Source: CAIJMU01 sp035530275
GTDB lineage: Bacteria > Spirochaetota > Spirochaetia > Treponematales > Rectinemataceae
Assembly (NCBI GenBank): GCA_035530275.1
Contig: DATKVC010000008.1
Coordinates: forward strand, 124,001 to 188,000
DNA length: 64,000 nt
Reading direction: 5' to 3'
The notes under the pieces are model-generated. The model made no database searches, had not been told where the DNA came from, and saw only the letters and a program-made list of their open reading frames with translations. Below are positions 15,088 to 23,877 of this stretch, in pieces (positions within the stretch are counted from its first letter, which is position 1; every line of letters begins with the position of its first letter). Both the position numbers and the translations under genes were made by a program.

Positions 15088-17223
15088 ATGAAGACCAACA
15101 GATTCCTAAACCGGGAATTGTCCTGGCTGGATTTCAACGCGAGGGTCCTCGACGAGGCCCTCGATCCCTCCGCCCCCCTCCTCGAGAGGCTCAAGTTCCT
15201 CGCGATCGTCTCTTCCAACTTCGACGAGTTCCACATGGTCCGCATGTCGGCCCTCAAGGCCGCGGCCAAGGATGGTCGCGAAGAGCGGGACCCGGCGGGC
15301 ATGACGGCGAAGGAGGCGATAAGCGCCATCTCCGATCGTCTTCTCGCGATCCGGAAGCGTCAGTACGACTGCCTCATGACTGCCGTCCTGCCCGCCATCG
15401 CGAAGGAAGGGATCGAGGTGACCTTCCCGGCCCTGTGGAGCGCCGCGGAAAGGCGCTGGCTCGAGTCGACCTTCCTGGACAGCGTCTTCCCCCTCCTCAC
15501 CCCCCTCGCCCTCGTGGAGGGAGAGGAATTCCCCTGCAGCGGCAACCTCCGCGTCCACGTGGCCTTCGTCCTCGAAGGAGGGGAGGCGGGCGGGAACGGG
15601 CCCGAGCGCAGGCTCGCCGTCGTGCAGGTGCCGCCCAACCTCGATCGATTCATCCGCCTGCCCTCCGACGGTCGCGGCATGCGTCTCGCGCTTCTCGACG
15701 ACCTGGTCGAGGCCTTCGGCTCCCGGCTCTTCCCCGGATGGAAAGTGCGCGAATCCATCCAGTTCAAGGTCATCCGCGACGCAGACGCCGGCGTCGACGA
15801 AGATCGCGACGAGGACTTCGTGACCGCGATGGAGGAGATCCTCGCCGGCAGGCAGAATTCCTGGCCGGTGCGGCTCGTCATCGCGGACCATTCTCGCGAT
15901 CTCGCCGACAGGTTAGCCGCCATCCTCGGCCTCGGCGCCGAGGACGTCACGCGGGTGGAAGGCCCCGTCGAGCTCAGGCATTTCATGGACCTCGCCTCCG
16001 CGGAAGCCCTCGGGGGAGCACCGGCCTTCGCCCGGCTGCGCTACGAGCCGAAACCTCCCCTGCCCGCCCTCCAGGTGCAGGAAGGCTCCACCATCTGGGA
16101 GGAAATCGCCCGCGCCGACCGTCTCCTCCATGTGCCCTACCAGTCCTTCGATCCCGTTTTGCGATTCATCGACGCCGCCGCGGACGATCCTCAGGTACTC
16201 GCGATCAAGATGACCCTCTATCGCACCTCGGGGAATTCGCCCATCGTGCGCGCCCTCACCCGGGCGGCCCGCAACGGCAAGCAGGTCGCGGTGGTGATGG
16301 AGCTCAAGGCCCGCTTCGACGAGGAGCGCAACATCGCCTGGGCGAGCCGTCTCGAGCAGGCGGGGGCCATCGTCACCTGCGGCGTCGCGAGGCTCAAGGT
16401 TCACGCCAAGGCGGCCCTCGTCGTCCGACGCGAGGAGGGCGGCGCCATCCGGCGCTATCTCCATCTATCAACGGGCAATTATAACGACCGCACCGCGCGC
16501 CTCTACGTCGACCTCTCCCTCTTCACGTGTAACGAGGAGCTCTGTCGCGACGCATCGGCCTTCTTCAACCTCCTCACCGGCTATTCGGCCGTGCAGGGCT
16601 TCGCGCGCCTCGTCGCCGCCCCCTTCGAGCTCAAGCGGAGGATCATCGCCCTCATCGACCGGGAGGCGGCCCGTTCGACGCCCGAGTCGCCCGGCCTCAT
16701 CGAGGCCAAACTCAACGCCCTCGCCGACCCCGAGGTCATCGAGGCCCTCTACCGGGCCAGCGCCGCCGGCGTCGTCGTGCGGCTGAACGTGCGGGGCGTC
16801 TGCCTCCTCGTCCCCGGGCGGAAGGGCCTTTCGGAAAACATCAGCGTCATCAGCGTCGTCGGCCGATGGCTCGAGCATTCGCGCGTCATCCGCTTCCGCA
16901 ACGGGGGCGCCGAGGAGATCTACCTGTCGAGCGCCGACTGGATGCCTCGCAATCTCGAAAAGAGGGTTGAGCTCATGTTTCCCATCCTCGACCCGGCGCT
17001 CCGGGCCGAGATTGTGGGCATCCTCGACGCCTATTTCCGCGACGAGGCGAAGGCGCGCCGGCTCGGCCCCGAGGGGACCTGGAGCCCCCCGCCGCGGCGG
17101 AAGGGCGGATTCTCCGCGCAGGACGAATTCTACGAGGTGGCGCGGAGGCGTAGTTCGGACGAGGACGACGCGCCCAAGGGCGAGCTCCAGGTGCGTCGCC
17201 TGCCGGGCTCCGCGGCGTGGTAG
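15088..17223 (+). CDS. ppk1: Polyphosphate kinase 1
   Basis: 711 residues, full length. PPK1 moves the gamma phosphate of ATP to polyphosphate and back. All regions are present: N-terminal FLNRELSWLDFNARVLDEA, head-domain FDEFHMVRMSAL, the PLD-like catalytic domain with KMTLYRTSGNSPIV, the phospho-His segment LKVHAKAALVVR, HLSTGNYNDRTARLYVDLS, and the C-terminal RNGGAEEIYLSSADWMPRNL. The start at 15088 has GGAAGG upstream; the frame is open for a further 65 codons, but those residues are not PPK-like. It stands alone, with an 81-base spacer before the DJ-1 gene. Confidence 0.96.
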   Translation: MKTNRFLNRELSWLDFNARVLDEALDPSAPLLERLKFLAIVSSNFDEFHMVRMSALKAAAKDGREERDPAGMTAKEAISAISDRLLAIRKRQYDCLMTAVLPAIAKEGIEVTFPALWSAAERRWLESTFLDSVFPLLTPLALVEGEEFPCSGNLRVHVAFVLEGGEAGGNGPERRLAVVQVPPNLDRFIRLPSDGRGMRLALLDDLVEAFGSRLFPGWKVRESIQFKVIRDADAGVDEDRDEDFVTAMEEILAGRQNSWPVRLVIADHSRDLADRLAAILGLGAEDVTRVEGPVELRHFMDLASAEALGGAPAFARLRYEPKPPLPALQVQEGSTIWEEIARADRLLHVPYQSFDPVLRFIDAAADDPQVLAIKMTLYRTSGNSPIVRALTRAARNGKQVAVVMELKARFDEERNIAWASRLEQAGAIVTCGVARLKVHAKAALVVRREEGGAIRRYLHLSTGNYNDRTARLYVDLSLFTCNEELCRDASAFFNLLTGYSAVQGFARLVAAPFELKRRIIALIDREAARSTPESPGLIEAKLNALADPEVIEALYRASAAGVVVRLNVRGVCLLVPGRKGLSENISVISVVGRWLEHSRVIRFRNGGAEEIYLSSADWMPRNLEKRVELMFPILDPALRAEIVGILDAYFRDEAKARRLGPEGTWSPPPRRKGGFSAQDEFYEVARRRSSDEDDAPKGELQVRRLPGSAAW

Positions 17224-17304
17224 CCGACGAGGCGGGAATCGGCTCGCCGGCCGATAGATGAACCCAATTGCTCCGATCGGTCCGGACGGGGAGGAGGTCG
17301 AGGG

Positions 17305-17859
17305 ATGAAAAAGGCTTGCGTGATTCTGGCGGATGGCTTTGAGGAGGTCGAGGCAATTACGCCCATCGACTATCTCCGGAGGGCGGGAATCGAGGTCCTC
17401 ACCCTAGGCGTGGGCGGCCGGTCGATTCGCGGCTCCCACGGCATACTCGTCGAAGCCGACGCCGCCCTCGACGGCGCATCGGCGGCGACTGCCTGGGATT
17501 GCGTCGTCGTACCCGGCGGGGCGGTCGGCGCGGGCAACATCGCCGCCTCGAGCGAGGCTGTCGCCCTCATTCGGGCCCAGGCGGCTTCGGGCCGACTCCT
17601 CGCGGCTATCTGCGCGGCGCCGGCCGTCGTCCTCCATGGGGCCTGCAATCTCCTCGGAGGGCGCCGCTTCACCGGCTTTCCCGGCACCGAGACCCAGGTG
17701 ACGGGCGCCACCTTCGTGGCCGACCGCGTCGTCGACGACGGCAATCTCATCACCGCGAGGGCGGCAGGTTGCTCTGGCGAGTTCGCGCGGAGCATCGTCG
17801 GCCATCTCGCCGGGAAGGAAGCCGCGGCCGATCTCGCCGCGAGGGTGCTCTTGGCCTGA
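17305..17859 (+). CDS. DJ-1/PfpI family protein
   Basis: 184 residues, the typical single-domain length. The N-terminus CVILADGFEEVEAITPIDYLRRAG and the nucleophile elbow LLAAICAAPAVVLHGA (Cys in AICAAP) are diagnostic of the DJ-1/YajL/ThiJ branch. Members act as glyoxalases, deglycases, or oxidation sensors and chaperones; which applies here cannot be told. A GGAGGTCGAGGG stretch precedes the ATG. It is co-oriented with ppk1 and the next membrane-protein gene. Confidence 0.88.
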   Translation: MKKACVILADGFEEVEAITPIDYLRRAGIEVLTLGVGGRSIRGSHGILVEADAALDGASAATAWDCVVVPGGAVGAGNIAASSEAVALIRAQAASGRLLAAICAAPAVVLHGACNLLGGRRFTGFPGTETQVTGATFVADRVVDDGNLITARAAGCSGEFARSIVGHLAGKEAAADLAARVLLA

Positions 17860-17925
17860 AGGTCGCCGTCGGCGCCGGCAGCACTCGCGCCGTCGGCGCC
17901 GGCAGTGATCGCACCGGGAGGGAAC

Positions 17926-18480
17926 ATGAAAACGGTAGTATTAGCATTTGTTTTCGTTCTCGCTTTGCCGCTCGCCATCTCGGCCCAGGACGAGACGAAC
18001 GAACCCGAGGGTTTCAACTTCATCATAGGACCGAGGATCGGCTATTCCTACGCCTTCATGAGCCAGGCCGATTTCTCGAGCCTCGTGGGACAGGTCTTCC
18101 CGGCCGGAAGCTACTCTCCCGCGACGACAGTCTTCGGCCTGAGCCTGGAGCAAAGGATACTATTGGGACAGACGCGGAGCCACTTCGCCTTCCAGGAAGT
18201 CCTGGCGATACACGGGCTCGAGCAGTCAATCGCCCTTCCCGTCCTCGCCGCCCTGATCGGCTACCGCGACGGCTCGGGCATCGAGGCAGGCATCGGTCCC
18301 ATGCTCTCGGCCAACGGCATTTCGGTGCTGGCCGCCTTCGGCTACACCTTCTCCTTCAAGGGCGTCTACATCCCCGTCGATCTCAGCATGACCATCCCGA
18401 ACAGCAAGTCGGCGACCCTGCTGAGCGTCACGTCGGGATTCAACTTCATAATTGAGAAGAAAAAGGGGATTGGCCCTTAG
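17926..18480 (+). CDS. Exported, probably outer-membrane beta-barrel protein
   Basis: 184 residues. The signal peptide MKTVVLAFVFVLALPLAISA is followed by alternating, amphipathic glycine- and tyrosine-rich strands (FNFIIGPRIGYSYAF, VLAAFGYTFSFKGVYIPVDLSM) and ends in a short basic tail. The pattern fits a small beta-barrel, but I recognise no family. The start at 17926 has GGAGGG at good spacing; an in-frame ATG 21 bases upstream would add six residues and spoil the signal peptide. A DNA repeat (GTCGGCGCCGGCAG-like) precedes it at about 17866-17906. Confidence 0.6.
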   Translation: MKTVVLAFVFVLALPLAISAQDETNEPEGFNFIIGPRIGYSYAFMSQADFSSLVGQVFPAGSYSPATTVFGLSLEQRILLGQTRSHFAFQEVLAIHGLEQSIALPVLAALIGYRDGSGIEAGIGPMLSANGISVLAAFGYTFSFKGVYIPVDLSMTIPNSKSATLLSVTSGFNFIIEKKKGIGP

Positions 18481-18558
18481 GCGACTCGCGGCACCGCGGA
18501 ATCGCCGGCCCTCCGGCGGCCCGAAGCCGCGTCCGCCGAGGCTCGGGGACTTCCGGGC

Positions 18559-19374
18559 CTAGGCTTTCGGCTCGGCTCCGTCCTCGAATGGCACATCGAG
18601 GGGGCGCCTGAAAGACTCAATGCCGATGGCTTTTCCATCGTCGCCGATGTCGACCACGCAGCCCTGGAGCTCGAGCCCGGCCGTGCCGTCCTTCGCCCAG
18701 GCGGGTATGCCCGTGAGGTATTCGCGGATGCGGGTCGCCGGGTCCTGGCCGCCGACGGAAAGCAGGGAGCCCGTCCGCCCGGCGTCCGTGATCGCGGCCG
18801 TTCCGCCCTTGAGGATGCGGGCGTCGGCCGTGAGGGTCTTCGCGTGGGAGCCTATCATCGCCGAGATGAGGCCGTCGGCATGGTAGGCCATCGTTTCCTT
18901 TTCGGCCGTGGTCGCCGCGTGGAAATCGAGGATGATGCGCGGCGTCTCTTCGCGGGCCCGCTTGGCGATGTCGTTTATGGCATGAAAGGGATTGGCGAGG
19001 TGGACGCGCGGAAAACCCGCCTGACCGAGGAGGACGATAACCGCCACGGGTCCCTTGGGCGTCGTAAAGACCCGCCAGCCCCGACCCGGGTTGCCGTGCG
19101 GGTAGTTCGCGGGCCTGAGGAGGTAGGAGGCCTGGGGCAGGTGCTCGACGATGTCGCGCTTGAAATACGTGCATTCGCCGAGGGTGATGGCTTCTATGCC
19201 GATCTTGCGGAGCCAGACCGCGTGTTGGCGCCCGAGCCCCGCCCCCCCCGTCGCCGAGTCGGCGTTGCCGATGACGAAGTCGGCGCCGAATTCGCGGCGG
19301 ACCGTCGAAAGAAGCTTCTTGACCGTGAAGACCCCGGCCTTGCCGACTATTTCGCCGACGTAGAGTATGCGCAT
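18559..19374 (-). CDS. YmdB-type (TIGR00282) metallophosphoesterase homologue with altered metal site
   Basis: 271 residues, collinear with B. subtilis YmdB, a metal-dependent 2',3'-cNMP phosphodiesterase. The fold markers LRPANYPHGNPGRGW, LDFHA and RILKGGTAAITDAG are kept. Key metal ligands are changed: position 8 is E (D in YmdB), 39-40 DS (EN), 67-68 EC (NH, including the catalytic His), and 179 K (H), while H152 and H177 remain. The usual phosphodiesterase chemistry is therefore doubtful, although the protein is otherwise well preserved, which argues for another role. The start at 19374 is the ATG beginning MRILYVGEIVGKAG; a GTG two codons upstream is possible. It is separated from the MocR gene upstream by 77 bases. 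Confidence 0.8.
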   Translation of the reverse strand: MRILYVGEIVGKAGVFTVKKLLSTVRREFGADFVIGNADSATGGAGLGRQHAVWLRKIGIEAITLGECTYFKRDIVEHLPQASYLLRPANYPHGNPGRGWRVFTTPKGPVAVIVLLGQAGFPRVHLANPFHAINDIAKRAREETPRIILDFHAATTAEKETMAYHADGLISAMIGSHAKTLTADARILKGGTAAITDAGRTGSLLSVGGQDPATRIREYLTGIPAWAKDGTAGLELQGCVVDIGDDGKAIGIESFRRPLDVPFEDGAEPKA

Positions 19375-19451
19375 GCTCACCGCGCGACTGTATAGGAAGG
19401 AGGGGAGCGCGTAAAGCGGAGGGAAGGTCGCGGAAGAGCGGGCGACGGCCC

Positions 19452-20720
19452 TCAATCCCGCCCGAAGGCCGCCACGAGCCTCGTCCGCAGGCTCTCCTTG
19501 GCCTCGGGCCAGTCCTCCTCGCCCATGCCCATCAGCGAAAGGCGGAAGCAGCGCCTCGTCGCCTCGCCCCGGCCGAAGCGCCAGCCCTCGGCCCAAGGGT
19601 GGGGGCCGGCCGAGCGCGTCTCGGGCGCCTCCACCCAGAGGTTGTAGCCCTTGAGGCCGCCGGCGATCCTGAGGCCGCTCAGGGCTCCGATCATGTCGAC
19701 GAGTTCGCCCCGCCTCCGATCGGCGACGGCCCCCACGCGGGCCAAATGCCGCTCGTAGAGCCCCGACTCGAGGATGCCCGCCGCGAAAAGCTGGAGCCAG
19801 GTGGAAGGCCCCTGGTCGACCTCGTCTCGGAGCTTGACGATGGCGGACAGGCGGGCCGGGCTCGCCGCGAGGACGCCGATCCTGATGCCCGGGGCGAGGG
19901 TCTTGGACAGGGACTTGATCCACAGAGTCCGATCCGGCGCGAGGTCGACGTAGCGCGGCAGGGGCGATTCCACGAATTCGGAGAGGTAGTCGTCCTCGAC
20001 GATCGTGAAATCGTGAGTCTCGGCCGCCTTGGCTATCGCGCGGCGAACCTCGAGCGAATGGGCGAGACCGGTCGGGTTGTGGATTTGGGGCACCGTATAA
20101 AAGAAGCGCGAGGAGGCCGGAGCCCCCTCGAAGGCCGCCCCGAGGCTCTCGGGATCGGGCCCTTCGTCGCCGAAGGCGAGGGCCTGCCGCGGCTTGAAGG
20201 TCGACAGGGCCCCCGGGTAGCTGGGCTCCTCCACGACGGCCCAGCTTCCCGCGCGCCCGGCAAAGAGGCGCCGCACGAGATCGAGGCCCTGCTGGCCCCC
20301 CCCGGTGACGAGGATCGAATCGGCGGGCAGCCGAAAGCGCCGCGAAAGGGCATCGATCAGTCGCGGCTCACCCCGCGACTCAGGGGCGGAAAAGAGCCTC
20401 CCGCGCTCGCTCGCGAGGAGGCCGGCCAGCACGCCGCCGGCTTCTTCGTAGGGGAAAAAGCTCTCCGAGAGCCGGGCAGTCGAAAAATCGGCCTTGCCCG
20501 AATCGGGGGCCGGGGCAGCCCGGGCAAAGCTGCCCGCGCCCACCCTGTTTTCGATCCGCCCCGAGCGGGCGAGGAGCTCGAAGGCCCGCCCCGCGGTCAG
20601 TTTGTTGCAGTCGTAGCGTTCCGCCACCTCGCGGATCGAGGGCAGGCGTTCGCCGGGGCCGATGTCACCCTCGTCCACGGCACGCCTGAGATCCTCGAAT
20701 ATGCGCTCGTACAGATGCAT
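19452..20720 (-). CDS. pdxR: MocR-family regulator (GntR HTH plus aminotransferase domain), probable PdxR
   Basis: 422 residues. Residues 1-65 are a GntR winged helix (LPSIREVAERYDCNKLTAGRAFELL). From about 75 onward the protein is a fold-type I aminotransferase domain with HNPTG (214-218), EDDY (242-245) and the PLP lysine K273 in KSLSKTLAPG. PdxR proteins sense PLP and control pdxST. The gene is divergent from pdxS with two palindromes in the gap, which strongly supports this assignment. Start: ATG 20720 with AAGGGG upstream; a GTG nine codons earlier is less likely. Confidence 0.88.
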   Translation of the reverse strand: MHLYERIFEDLRRAVDEGDIGPGERLPSIREVAERYDCNKLTAGRAFELLARSGRIENRVGAGSFARAAPAPDSGKADFSTARLSESFFPYEEAGGVLAGLLASERGRLFSAPESRGEPRLIDALSRRFRLPADSILVTGGGQQGLDLVRRLFAGRAGSWAVVEEPSYPGALSTFKPRQALAFGDEGPDPESLGAAFEGAPASSRFFYTVPQIHNPTGLAHSLEVRRAIAKAAETHDFTIVEDDYLSEFVESPLPRYVDLAPDRTLWIKSLSKTLAPGIRIGVLAASPARLSAIVKLRDEVDQGPSTWLQLFAAGILESGLYERHLARVGAVADRRRGELVDMIGALSGLRIAGGLKGYNLWVEAPETRSAGPHPWAEGWRFGRGEATRRCFRLSLMGMGEEDWPEAKESLRTRLVAAFGRD

Positions 20721-20742
20721 GCGAACCCCTTGACCAAAACAG

Positions 20743-20770
20743 GACACTTGCTTAAGTGTACTAGTACACT
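20743..20770. promoter_or_regulatory. Operator between pdxR and pdxS
   Basis: Two overlapping palindromes are seen: ACACTT-GCTT-AAGTGT at 20743-20758 and the perfect 16-mer AGTGTACTAGTACACT at 20755-20770. They share the AGTGT half-site, giving four half-sites in 28 bases, in the only gap between the MocR gene and pdxS. MocR proteins bind repeated half-sites, so this is the likely PdxR binding region. Confidence 0.75.
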
Positions 20771-20823
20771 AGCAGAAGCAGAGGGATCACGCCAGCTGTC
20801 CTGGCTGATTCGAGGAGGCCATC

Positions 20824-21690
20824 ATGCGCGAAAAGCTCAACAAGGGCTTTGCGGAAATGTTCAAGAACGGCGTCATCATGGACGTCACCAATCCCGAGCA
20901 GGCCAGGATCGCCGAGGATGCCGGCGCCTGCGCCGTCATGGCCCTCGAACGCGTTCCCGCCGACATCCGTCGCGACGGGGGCGTCGCCCGAATGAGCGAC
21001 CCCAAGATGATCAAGGAGATCATGGCGGCCGTCTCGATCCCCGTCATGGCCAAGGTCCGCATCGGCCACCTCGCCGAGGCCAAGATCCTCGAGGCCATCG
21101 GCGTCGACTTCATCGACGAATCCGAGGTCCTCACCCCCGCCGACGAGGAGGCCCACGTCGAAAAGAGCGCCTACTCCGTGCCCTTCGTCTGCGGCGCCCG
21201 CGACCTCGGCGAGGCCCTGCGCCGCGTCAACGAGGGCGCCTCGATGATCCGCACCAAGGGCGAGGCCGGCACCGGCAACGTCGTCGAGGCCGTCCGCCAT
21301 CTCAAGACCGTCAACCGCCAGATCCTCGAACTCAAGGGCCTCGACGAGGCCGGCCTCCAGAAAAAGGCCAACGAATACCGCGTCCCCCTCACCCTCGTGA
21401 AGGAAGTCCAGGCCAAGGGCCGCCTCCCCGTCGTCACCTTCGTGGCCGGCGGTATCGCGACCCCCGCCGACGCCGCCCTCATGATGATGCTCGGCTCCGA
21501 GGGCTGCTTCGTCGGCTCGGGCATCTTCAAGTCCGCCGACCCCGCGAAGACCGCCAAGGCCATCGTCCAGGCCGTCATCCACTGGCAGGACCCCCTCAAG
21601 CTCGCCGAACTCTCCGAGGGCCTCGGCGAAGCCATGCGCGGCCTCGAGATCAAGGGCCTCGAAACCAAGCTCGCGGAGCGGGGCTGGTAA
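20824..21690 (+). CDS. pdxS: Pyridoxal 5'-phosphate synthase, synthase subunit
   Basis: 288 residues. PdxS makes PLP from ribose 5-phosphate, glyceraldehyde 3-phosphate and the ammonia delivered by PdxT. The family sequence is intact: LNKGFAEMFKNGVIMDV, catalytic K77 in VMAKVRIGH, the second lysine in MIRTKGEAGTGN, and FVAGGIATPADAALMM. The start follows a GAGG site. pdxT follows 155 bases later on the same strand. Control by the divergent PdxR is likely. Confidence 0.97.
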   Translation: MREKLNKGFAEMFKNGVIMDVTNPEQARIAEDAGACAVMALERVPADIRRDGGVARMSDPKMIKEIMAAVSIPVMAKVRIGHLAEAKILEAIGVDFIDESEVLTPADEEAHVEKSAYSVPFVCGARDLGEALRRVNEGASMIRTKGEAGTGNVVEAVRHLKTVNRQILELKGLDEAGLQKKANEYRVPLTLVKEVQAKGRLPVVTFVAGGIATPADAALMMMLGSEGCFVGSGIFKSADPAKTAKAIVQAVIHWQDPLKLAELSEGLGEAMRGLEIKGLETKLAERGW

Positions 21691-21734
21691 GCCAAGAGCG
21701 AGTCCTTCGCTTTTGGGCGTCCCCCCGGCGCTCG

Positions 21735-21806
21735 CGCGCCGGGGTCGGGTCCTCCGCTCCAATCGGGGCAGGCCCCGATTTCCGCTTCGGCCCCTGACGC
21801 GGCGGG
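21735..21806. repeat. Palindromic repeat region between pdxS and pdxT
   Basis: CCCCCCGGCGCTCGCGCGCCGGGG and then AATCGGGGCAGGCCCCGATT (21772-21791 region) form two strong hairpins in a row. The second resembles the AATCGGGGCCTGCCCC sequence inside hrpB near 28937. They look like REP-type dispersed palindromes and may protect the pdxS message end or reduce read-through into pdxT. Confidence 0.5.
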
Positions 21807-21845
21807 GGACAGTCGCCGCTTCTGTCGTTTTGCGAGGTGCGAACC

Positions 21846-22424
21846 ATGACTATCGGCATTTTGGCCCTCCAGGGGGCGGTCCAGGACCACGAAAAGGTCT
21901 TCCGCAGGCTCGGCGTCGAAACCAGGCAGGTCAGGCTGCCCGCCGACCTCGAAGGCCTCTCCGGCCTCATCCTCCCCGGCGGCGAAAGCACCGTGATGGC
22001 CATGTACCTTCGCGAGTACCGGCTCGACGAGGCGATTCGCGCCCGCGCGGCCGAGGGCCTGCCCATCTTCGGCTTCTGCGCCGGGGCCATCCTCCTCTGC
22101 AGCGAGGTCGAGGGCCCCGGGGGACAGACCCCGGGAGCCCTCGACCTCATCGAAGCGCGGGCGACGCGCAACGCCTACGGCCGGCAGAACGCGAGCTTCG
22201 AAGAGGAGCTCGACAGCGACCTGGGGCCCTTCCCCGGCATCTTCATCCGGGCGCCTCGCCTCGAGCCCCTCGCTGCCACGAAGATTGTTGCGCGGCGCAA
22301 GCCCGAAAAGGGCGGCGAGGCGGTCTTCATCCGCCAGGGCAGGGTTTTCGCGGCATCCTTCCACCCCGAACTCTCGGGGGACGACAGGATACACCGGATG
22401 TTCGTGGAGACCTGCTCGGCCTGA
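21846..22424 (+). CDS. pdxT: Pyridoxal 5'-phosphate synthase, glutaminase subunit
   Basis: 192 residues. PdxT hydrolyses glutamine and channels ammonia to PdxS. Present are the oxyanion segment LILPGGESTVM (41-51), nucleophile C78 in FGFCAGAILL, and the C-terminal His/Glu of AASFHPELSGD. The ATG at 21846 follows a GAGG site; the GTG three codons earlier is the alternative. The second gene of the PLP pathway pair, with no other PLP gene nearby. Confidence 0.95.
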   Translation: MTIGILALQGAVQDHEKVFRRLGVETRQVRLPADLEGLSGLILPGGESTVMAMYLREYRLDEAIRARAAEGLPIFGFCAGAILLCSEVEGPGGQTPGALDLIEARATRNAYGRQNASFEEELDSDLGPFPGIFIRAPRLEPLAATKIVARRKPEKGGEAVFIRQGRVFAASFHPELSGDDRIHRMFVETCSA

Positions 22425-22508
22425 ATCGACGCATGGCATGGCCTGTCTCCGTGGCGCCCCGGAAGTCTTCACGCCATCCGGTGCGCCATCATTTCCGCTG
22501 CATCAGGT

Positions 22509-22874
22509 TCACTTGAACACCGTGATAATGAGGGCCGCGATATCGGCCAGGATCATGACGAGCGCCGATATCTTATGGAGCTGTTGAAGGGTCCTCTTTG
22601 CTTCCTTGGCGGCCAGCATCAGTATTCCCGCGACAAGCTGGACCGCCATCGCCAGGCCTATGATGACGACAGGTATCACTACTGGCGACATGGCCCTGAG
22701 GGTGGCGGGAAATATGAAGGCAAAGCCCATGGTCAGCCACGCGAAGAAGAAAAGGTGCAGGACGAGCTTCACCTTGCCATAGGGTTTCCCCGCCTTGCCG
22801 AGGGAAAATCCAAAAATAGCACTAATTACGATGAGAACGCCTTCGACGATGAATGGCGCCAATTCAGCCTTCAT
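22509..22874 (-). CDS. Small integral membrane protein, unknown function
   Basis: 121 residues with four predicted membrane helices (about 8-26, 38-58, 63-86 and 100-119) and short loops, and no motif I recognise. The segment KEAKRTLQQLHKIS before the last helix is the longest polar loop. It is oriented with the AHSA1/ArsR pair 108 bases upstream and could be their third gene, since ArsR/AHSA1 cassettes often carry a small DoxX- or DUF-type membrane protein; that link is an inference. Confidence 0.65.
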   Translation of the reverse strand: MKAELAPFIVEGVLIVISAIFGFSLGKAGKPYGKVKLVLHLFFFAWLTMGFAFIFPATLRAMSPVVIPVVIIGLAMAVQLVAGILMLAAKEAKRTLQQLHKISALVMILADIAALIITVFK

Positions 22875-22981
22875 TTCGCTAATCCTCCCCTGTTTTCCGA
22901 GACTTCTCGGATGACCTCAACTTGGTCATTCCTCGATTCGCTTCGTCCAAAATCGCTGATGCATTGTCCCCGACGCTGTCG

Positions 22982-23530
22982 TCACCACTTCGGCAATTCG
23001 ACTCCGAACTCCTTGGCGTATTCCGCGTTCAGCCGCTGCCAGCCCTCGAACTTCAGGGCATCGCCGGCGACGATGCGGCCGATGGGGCTTCCTTCGAGGA
23101 GGCTGTCCAGCACGTCGAGGCAGATGTGCCAGCCCGCGGCTCCCATCGAGCTGAAATGGCGATCGATGGTCGACCAGAGCGTGAGGCGCGTGCCGCCGCC
23201 GATGGCTTCCAGCTCCCAGCGCATGTCGTTGCCGCCCCATGAATACTCGAGCAGCTTCGGCGCCTCGGCTCGCGTCACCCTCGTCGCCGAGACGAGGGGC
23301 GCGGGCGCTCCCACCGTGGTGAGATTCACCGTGCTTCCGCTCCTGGCCAGGCTCCCGTCGGCTTCGAAGGGCGCCCACTCCCGCAGTTGCTCGGGGTCGG
23401 TGAGGGCCTGCCAGACCTTGTCAGGCGAGTGATGGAATTCCCTAATTATTATGAGTCTCCACTTCTCGCCTTCCTTTTGCAGCTGCGCCCCGCCGGCCGG
23501 GCCGGGCATATATTTTTCGCGCTCGGTCAT
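22982..23530 (-). CDS. AHSA1/SRPBCC family protein
   Basis: 182 residues. The SRPBCC fold is recognisable from IIREFHHSPDKVWQALTDPEQLREWAPFE to LTLWSTIDRHFSSMGAAGWHICLDVLDSLLEG. Such proteins bind hydrophobic ligands and are frequently encoded next to ArsR regulators. The start codon overlaps the stop of the ArsR gene by 4 bases, with GGAGG just upstream, so the two are co-translated. The ligand is unknown. Confidence 0.88.
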   Translation of the reverse strand: MTEREKYMPGPAGGAQLQKEGEKWRLIIIREFHHSPDKVWQALTDPEQLREWAPFEADGSLARSGSTVNLTTVGAPAPLVSATRVTRAEAPKLLEYSWGGNDMRWELEAIGGGTRLTLWSTIDRHFSSMGAAGWHICLDVLDSLLEGSPIGRIVAGDALKFEGWQRLNAEYAKEFGVELPKW

Positions 23531-23871
23531 TTCTCCTCCCTTGTGTCCAATTTCGTTTCAGTCGCTTGATTCATGGTGTCGAGGTGGCGTTCAAGAGCAT
23601 CCATGCGGGCGGACCAGAACATACGGAAGGGGGCCAGCCAGGCTTCCACCTCCTGAAATGGTTCGGGCCTCAGTCGGTAGAGACGGCGTTGGGCATCCAC
23701 CGTCGCCTCGACGAAACCGGCCTCCCGCAGCACGCGCAGATGCTTGGACACGGTCGGCTGCGGCATGGAGAGCTGACGCTCGATCTCGCCGACCGACTGT
23801 TGGGACGAGACCAAGAGGTTCAAGATCGCGCGGCGATTCGGCTCGGCGATGATTTCGAAGACTGATTCCAC
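23527..23871 (-). CDS. ArsR-family repressor
   Basis: 114 residues from the GTG at 23871. The winged helix is clear: FEIIAEPNRRAILNLLVSSQ, then MPQPTVSKHLRVLREAGFVE as recognition helix and wing. There is no CxC metal-binding motif in helix 3 (QSVGEIERQLSMP), so it is not a classical metal sensor; it belongs to the group found with AHSA1 proteins. A longer TTG start (23907) is rejected because that TTGACG is the -35 box of the promoter. From the GTG, the mRNA would be leaderless. Confidence 0.85.
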   Translation of the reverse strand: MESVFEIIAEPNRRAILNLLVSSQQSVGEIERQLSMPQPTVSKHLRVLREAGFVEATVDAQRRLYRLRPEPFQEVEAWLAPFRMFWSARMDALERHLDTMNQATETKLDTREEK

Positions 23872-23877
23872 GCAAGA

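Noticed and set aside
21691..21845. Riboswitch before pdxT
   Set aside because: The hairpins are simple palindromes of the dispersed-repeat type; no conserved riboswitch core is recognised.
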